Source: Litchfieldella xinjiangensis (GTDB lineage Bacteria; Pseudomonadota; Gammaproteobacteria; Pseudomonadales; Halomonadaceae). Taken from it: a stretch of DNA of 64,000 nt. Position numbers and translations under genes: made by a program. The notes under the pieces were generated by a model. The model saw only the letters and a list, made by a program, of their open reading frames with translations. It searched no databases and had not been told where the DNA came from. Below are positions 61,444 to 64,000 of this stretch, piece after piece (the stretch's first letter is position 1; every line of letters begins with the position of its first letter). The DNA lies in the NCBI RefSeq assembly GCF_000759345.1, contig NZ_JPZL01000001.1, forward strand, positions 1,488,001 through 1,552,000. Direction: 5' to 3'.

Positions 61444-61803
61444 TTACGGTGCCAGGCCCAACCGGGCTTGGAGATCCACCAATAACGGATCGAAGTGATA
61501 GGACGCGATGGGTTGCCGATCGCGCCGGCCACTGAAAGCGACCCGGCTGGCCGTTCCTTCCGGTTCGACCTGAAGTGTGATGCGATAGCCAGGCCAGGTG
61601 GCGGAAACGGCCTCGACCCGCCCTAGTTCGACATCGGCGAAGCGCACCACATACCCTCGCTCCATCAGCATCGCCACGCCCGCCTCGAGTATCTGCGGCG
61701 GCCTTGCCTCGAACGCCAGCGACCGGGTCTCGACCGGCGCAGGCGTGGTCGCGCAGGCGCTCAGCGAGAGCGCCATGACCAACATCAGGACCAGAAACCT
61801 CAT
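61444..61803 (-). CDS. Hypothetical lipoprotein
   Basis: A 119-residue protein with signal MRFLVLMLVMALSLSACATT (lipobox LSAC, acylated Cys17). The mature part (LEAGVAMLMERGYVVRFADVELGRVEAVSATWPGY-RITLQVEPEG) resembles other small outer-membrane lipoproteins in which a short alpha-beta unit handles a ligand, but no family is recognised. It overlaps the upstream lipoprotein gene by four bases (ATGA). Confidence 0.75.
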   Translation of the reverse strand: MRFLVLMLVMALSLSACATTPAPVETRSLAFEARPPQILEAGVAMLMERGYVVRFADVELGRVEAVSATWPGYRITLQVEPEGTASRVAFSGRRDRQPIASYHFDPLLVDLQARLGLAP

Positions 61804-62405
61804 GGTGTACCTCCCTCGCGGGGCTGTGATTCGAGGACTCCCGATTCAGGCGCGTCGGCGTCAAGCGCGCTGGACTCCAAGACACCGCGCAATTCGCGGC
61901 AGAACGGAGCGGTACTGGCCGTTCCACCCTCGCGCACCGAACCGTCACCCCCTACGGTCTGAATATCCCGCGTCACCTGGATCCGTTCCCCATCGACAAC
62001 CACCGAGACGCGCTCGATACGTTGCGCCTGGGTCCCGGCTCGCTGATTGAAGCCGATGACCACACCGCTGCCACCACGGGAGCCGAGCCCGAACGCGTAA
62101 TGCCCGAACCACCCCGCCATGGGCCAGGGGTCATGAGGGTCGTGGTAGCTGTCATAACCCGGCACCGTCTGCTGACGCTCGGCGCTGACCAGGCCCAGGG
62201 TCGTCTCGGTGTGCTGGATGGAAAAACCCTGCGCTTCCAGGGCGGCCACGACCCGTTTATTGGCCTCGTTGCCGGAAAGAGACGACGGCCACTGGCACGC
62301 CTCGACGGGAGCCGACATGCGCTCGGGTAACGTCGCCGGTCCACTCGCGCAGCCCGCGAGCCCCAGCGCGAGTCCCAAAGCCGTTGTCATGAGCCAAAGG
62401 CGCAT
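61800..62405 (-). CDS. Hypothetical lipoprotein
   Basis: A 201-residue protein from ATG 62405 (AGGGGAGACATCGC upstream); the longer open frame is rejected. Signal MRLWLMTTALGLALGLAGCA, lipobox LAGC (Cys19). The N-terminal mature region (NEANKRVVAALEAQGFSIQHTETTLGLVSAE) resembles that of its downstream neighbour (LEAGVAMLMERGYVVRFADVELGRVEAVSA), suggesting related domains. Gly/Trp-rich centre (WPMAGWFGHYAFGLGSRGG). Function unknown. Confidence 0.75.
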   Translation of the reverse strand: MRLWLMTTALGLALGLAGCASGPATLPERMSAPVEACQWPSSLSGNEANKRVVAALEAQGFSIQHTETTLGLVSAERQQTVPGYDSYHDPHDPWPMAGWFGHYAFGLGSRGGSGVVIGFNQRAGTQAQRIERVSVVVDGERIQVTRDIQTVGGDGSVREGGTASTAPFCRELRGVLESSALDADAPESGVLESQPREGGTP

Positions 62406-62532
62406 TGCGATGTCTCCCCTTGTGGGCCTGCTTGTAGTGTACGCAGTAGGCCGGGTTGGCGAACAGGAATTTAAGGTACCATCATCGTCAATGACAGTGA
62501 GCCCGACCGGACCCGAGCGCATAGGAGATGGC

Positions 62533-63663
62533 ATGCACATTCTGATCGCCCCCGACAGTTTCAAGGATGCCTTGACGGCCAGCGACGCTGCCGCGGCCAT
62601 CGCAGCGGGAATACGTCGCTGCCTGCCGCAAGCCACGCTTCAGTGCTGTCCCATGGGCGACGGTGGCGAAGGTACCCTCGATGCATTGTTGACCGCAACC
62701 GGGGCGGAACGGCGTGAGGCGAGTGTACAGGATGCGCTGGGACGTGCCCTGGATGCCGCCTGGGGCTGGCACGCCGCGACACGCACAGCCTATGTCGAGT
62801 TGGCCGAGGCCAGCGGCCTGCAACAAATCGCCCGTGAAGAACGTACCGCCCTACACAGCACCACCCACGGGGTCGGCGAATTGATAGGCGAGGCTCTGGA
62901 TGCCGGTGCCGAGCGGTTGGTGCTCACCCTGGGCGGCAGTGCCACCAATGATGCTGGCGCCGGCATGCTGGTCGCCTTGGGCGCCAGGCTGCTCGATGCT
63001 GAAGGCGACACCCTGCCCCCTGGCGGTGCCGCTCTGGCCAACCTTGCCGAGCTGGATCTCTCGGGCCTCGACCCGCGCCTGGCATCGCTACAGGTACAAA
63101 CCGCCGTCGATGTCGACAATCCTTTACTCGGCGAGCGCGGCGCCAGTGCCGTGTTCGGCCCGCAGAAGGGGGCGAGCCCTGCCGAGGTGGATCGCCTGGA
63201 CCGCGCCCTGGCCACCTTCGCCGATGTGACTGCTCGCACGCTCGGGGAAGAGTACCGTGAACGCCCCGGAGCCGGCGCCGCCGGCGGCATGGGCTTTGCC
63301 TCCCTCGCCTTTCTCGGCGCCAGCCTGCGTCCCGGCATCGAACTGGTCATGGCACAGGCGCGTTTCGAGGAGCGCCTGGCCCAGGCCGACCTGGTCATTA
63401 CGGGGGAAGGCCAACTCGACGGGCAGAGCCTGTCCGGCAAGACGCCGATAGGTATCGCCCGGGCCGCACGTCGTCATGGGGTTCCCTGCGTCGTGCTAGC
63501 CGGGCGCCTCGGCGCCCACTGGCAGGCTGCCCATGAGGAGGGGGTTACCGCGGCCTTCGCCCTCGCCGATGGCCCCATGTCGCTTGACGAAGCGTTGTCA
63601 CGCTGCTCCGAGTTGCTAGGTGACCGTGCCGAAAGTGTGGTGCGTCTGCTACCTCGGCCTTGA
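62533..63663 (+). CDS. Glycerate kinase
   Basis: A 376-residue member of the GarK/GlxK family producing 2-phosphoglycerate. Start ATG 62533 follows AGGAGATGGC. Motifs are MHILIAPDSFKDALTASDAA, GDGGEGTLDAL, TLGGSATNDAGAGML, and VITGEGQLDGQSLSGKTPIGIA. No glyoxylate or glucarate genes are adjacent. Product would feed enolase (encoded at 28819). Confidence 0.93.
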   Translation: MHILIAPDSFKDALTASDAAAAIAAGIRRCLPQATLQCCPMGDGGEGTLDALLTATGAERREASVQDALGRALDAAWGWHAATRTAYVELAEASGLQQIAREERTALHSTTHGVGELIGEALDAGAERLVLTLGGSATNDAGAGMLVALGARLLDAEGDTLPPGGAALANLAELDLSGLDPRLASLQVQTAVDVDNPLLGERGASAVFGPQKGASPAEVDRLDRALATFADVTARTLGEEYRERPGAGAAGGMGFASLAFLGASLRPGIELVMAQARFEERLAQADLVITGEGQLDGQSLSGKTPIGIARAARRHGVPCVVLAGRLGAHWQAAHEEGVTAAFALADGPMSLDEALSRCSELLGDRAESVVRLLPRP

Positions 63664-63810
63664 AAGTCGGGACAAGCGACGGCATGTCCTGATCAGGATC
63701 AGAATTGATGGCGTCTATGATCGCCATGGTGAGAATTGGTTTATCCCGACCGGCCATGGCGCCTAGACTGGATTCCATTATTTGTCACGAAGATAGGGAG
63801 GGTTTCCCCC

Positions 63811-64000
63811 ATGGTCGATACCAATGCCATTGGCTTGAACGAAGGCAACGCCAGCCAGCTCGCCGACCGACTCAATACGCTGTTGGCCAATTATCAGATC
63901 TTCTACATGAACGTGCGCGGCTATCACTGGAACGTGAAGGGCCCGAACTTTTTCCAGCTCCACGATAAGTTCGAGGAGTTCTACACCGACCTGCTGACCA
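63811..64000 (+). CDS. dps: Dps-family DNA-binding/ferritin-like protein (partial, C-terminus beyond the window)
   Basis: The first 63 codons of a Dps protein: ATG 63811 with GGGAGGG upstream, then MVDTNAIGLNEGNASQLADR-LNTLLANYQIFYMNVRGYHWNVKGPNFFQLHDKFEEFYTDL. The iron-binding His and Asp of YHWNVKGPNFFQLHDKFEEFY are intact. The 63664-63810 spacer contains the palindrome TCCTGATCAGGA (63687-63698) and no clear regulator site. Confidence 0.9.
   Translation, partial: MVDTNAIGLNEGNASQLADRLNTLLANYQIFYMNVRGYHWNVKGPNFFQLHDKFEEFYTDLLT

Noticed and set aside
63687..63698. Palindrome TCCTGATCAGGA upstream of dps as a regulator site
   Set aside because: It occurs once and matches no known Dps regulator motif; a 12-base palindrome can arise by chance.

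Overview
The window is a gene-dense, high-G+C stretch of a gammaproteobacterial chromosome. Gene content and protein similarity suggest Halomonadaceae (Halomonas-like). Pointers are a recX-recA-cinA-mutS-fdxA core arranged as in Pseudomonas, a FabY-type ketoacyl synthase, a sodium-pump oxaloacetate decarboxylase operon (oadGAB), acidic proteins, and a complete protocatechuate (pca) pathway. No transposase, prophage, integrase or CRISPR array was seen. Almost everything is chromosomal housekeeping or catabolic sequence.

Layout. 1-4513: cytochrome c maturation operon ccmABCDEF, read leftward and cut inside ccmF by the window edge. 4663-8706: an SOS-box-controlled LexA-like S24 peptidase without a DNA-binding domain, translationally coupled to yigZ; then a split chromate transporter and a gamma-glutamyltransferase. 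8793-12280: oadGAB. 12391-14365: dusC, two identical tRNA-Arg(ACG) genes, tRNA-Ser(GCT) and csrA. 14556-24919: lysC, alaS, recX, SOS-regulated recA, pncC/cinA-like and a very long AsmA-family protein, all leftward. 25086-28233: mutS and fdxA. 28323-28691: no protein gene, but an apparent CsrA-sequestering small RNA of the RsmZ/CsrB class with its own promoter, terminator and an upstream GacA-type box. 28819-32710: pyrG-kdsA-eno. 32885-41926: pca cluster (pcaI, J, F, a fused pcaDC, pcaQ, pcaH, G; separately pcaB; divergent pcaR), followed at 42032 by an AEC-family transporter whose upstream region carries the same operator as the pca promoters. 42999-49596: aroQ, glnE, dgkA, dacB, an SMR transporter and a TrmB-like methyltransferase, all leftward. 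49927-54172: fabY, coaD, a ferredoxin and a MATE transporter. 54243-63663: mixed small genes (AtoE-type transporter, thioesterase, a voltage-sensor-only membrane protein, a LysE/RhtB exporter, an I78 inhibitor lipoprotein, two entericidin-like lipoproteins, a HIT protein, a frameshifted NicO metal transporter with its DUF1007 partner, two lipoproteins, glycerate kinase). The window ends inside dps.

Regulatory logic readable from the DNA. (i) Two SOS boxes (recA, S24 peptidase). (ii) A Csr/Rsm circuit: csrA at 14168-14365 and a candidate CsrA-titrating RNA at 28323-28576. (iii) A two-regulator pca regulon: the IclR-type PcaR with a GTTC-N7-GAAC operator at pcaI, pcaB/pcaR and the transporter gene, and the LysR-type PcaQ with an ATAACC-N4-GGTTAT site overlapping the end of pcaQ just upstream of pcaHG.

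Start codons were chosen by ribosome binding site and family N-termini, so several differ from the longest open frame. All functional calls are by inspection; no database search was run.
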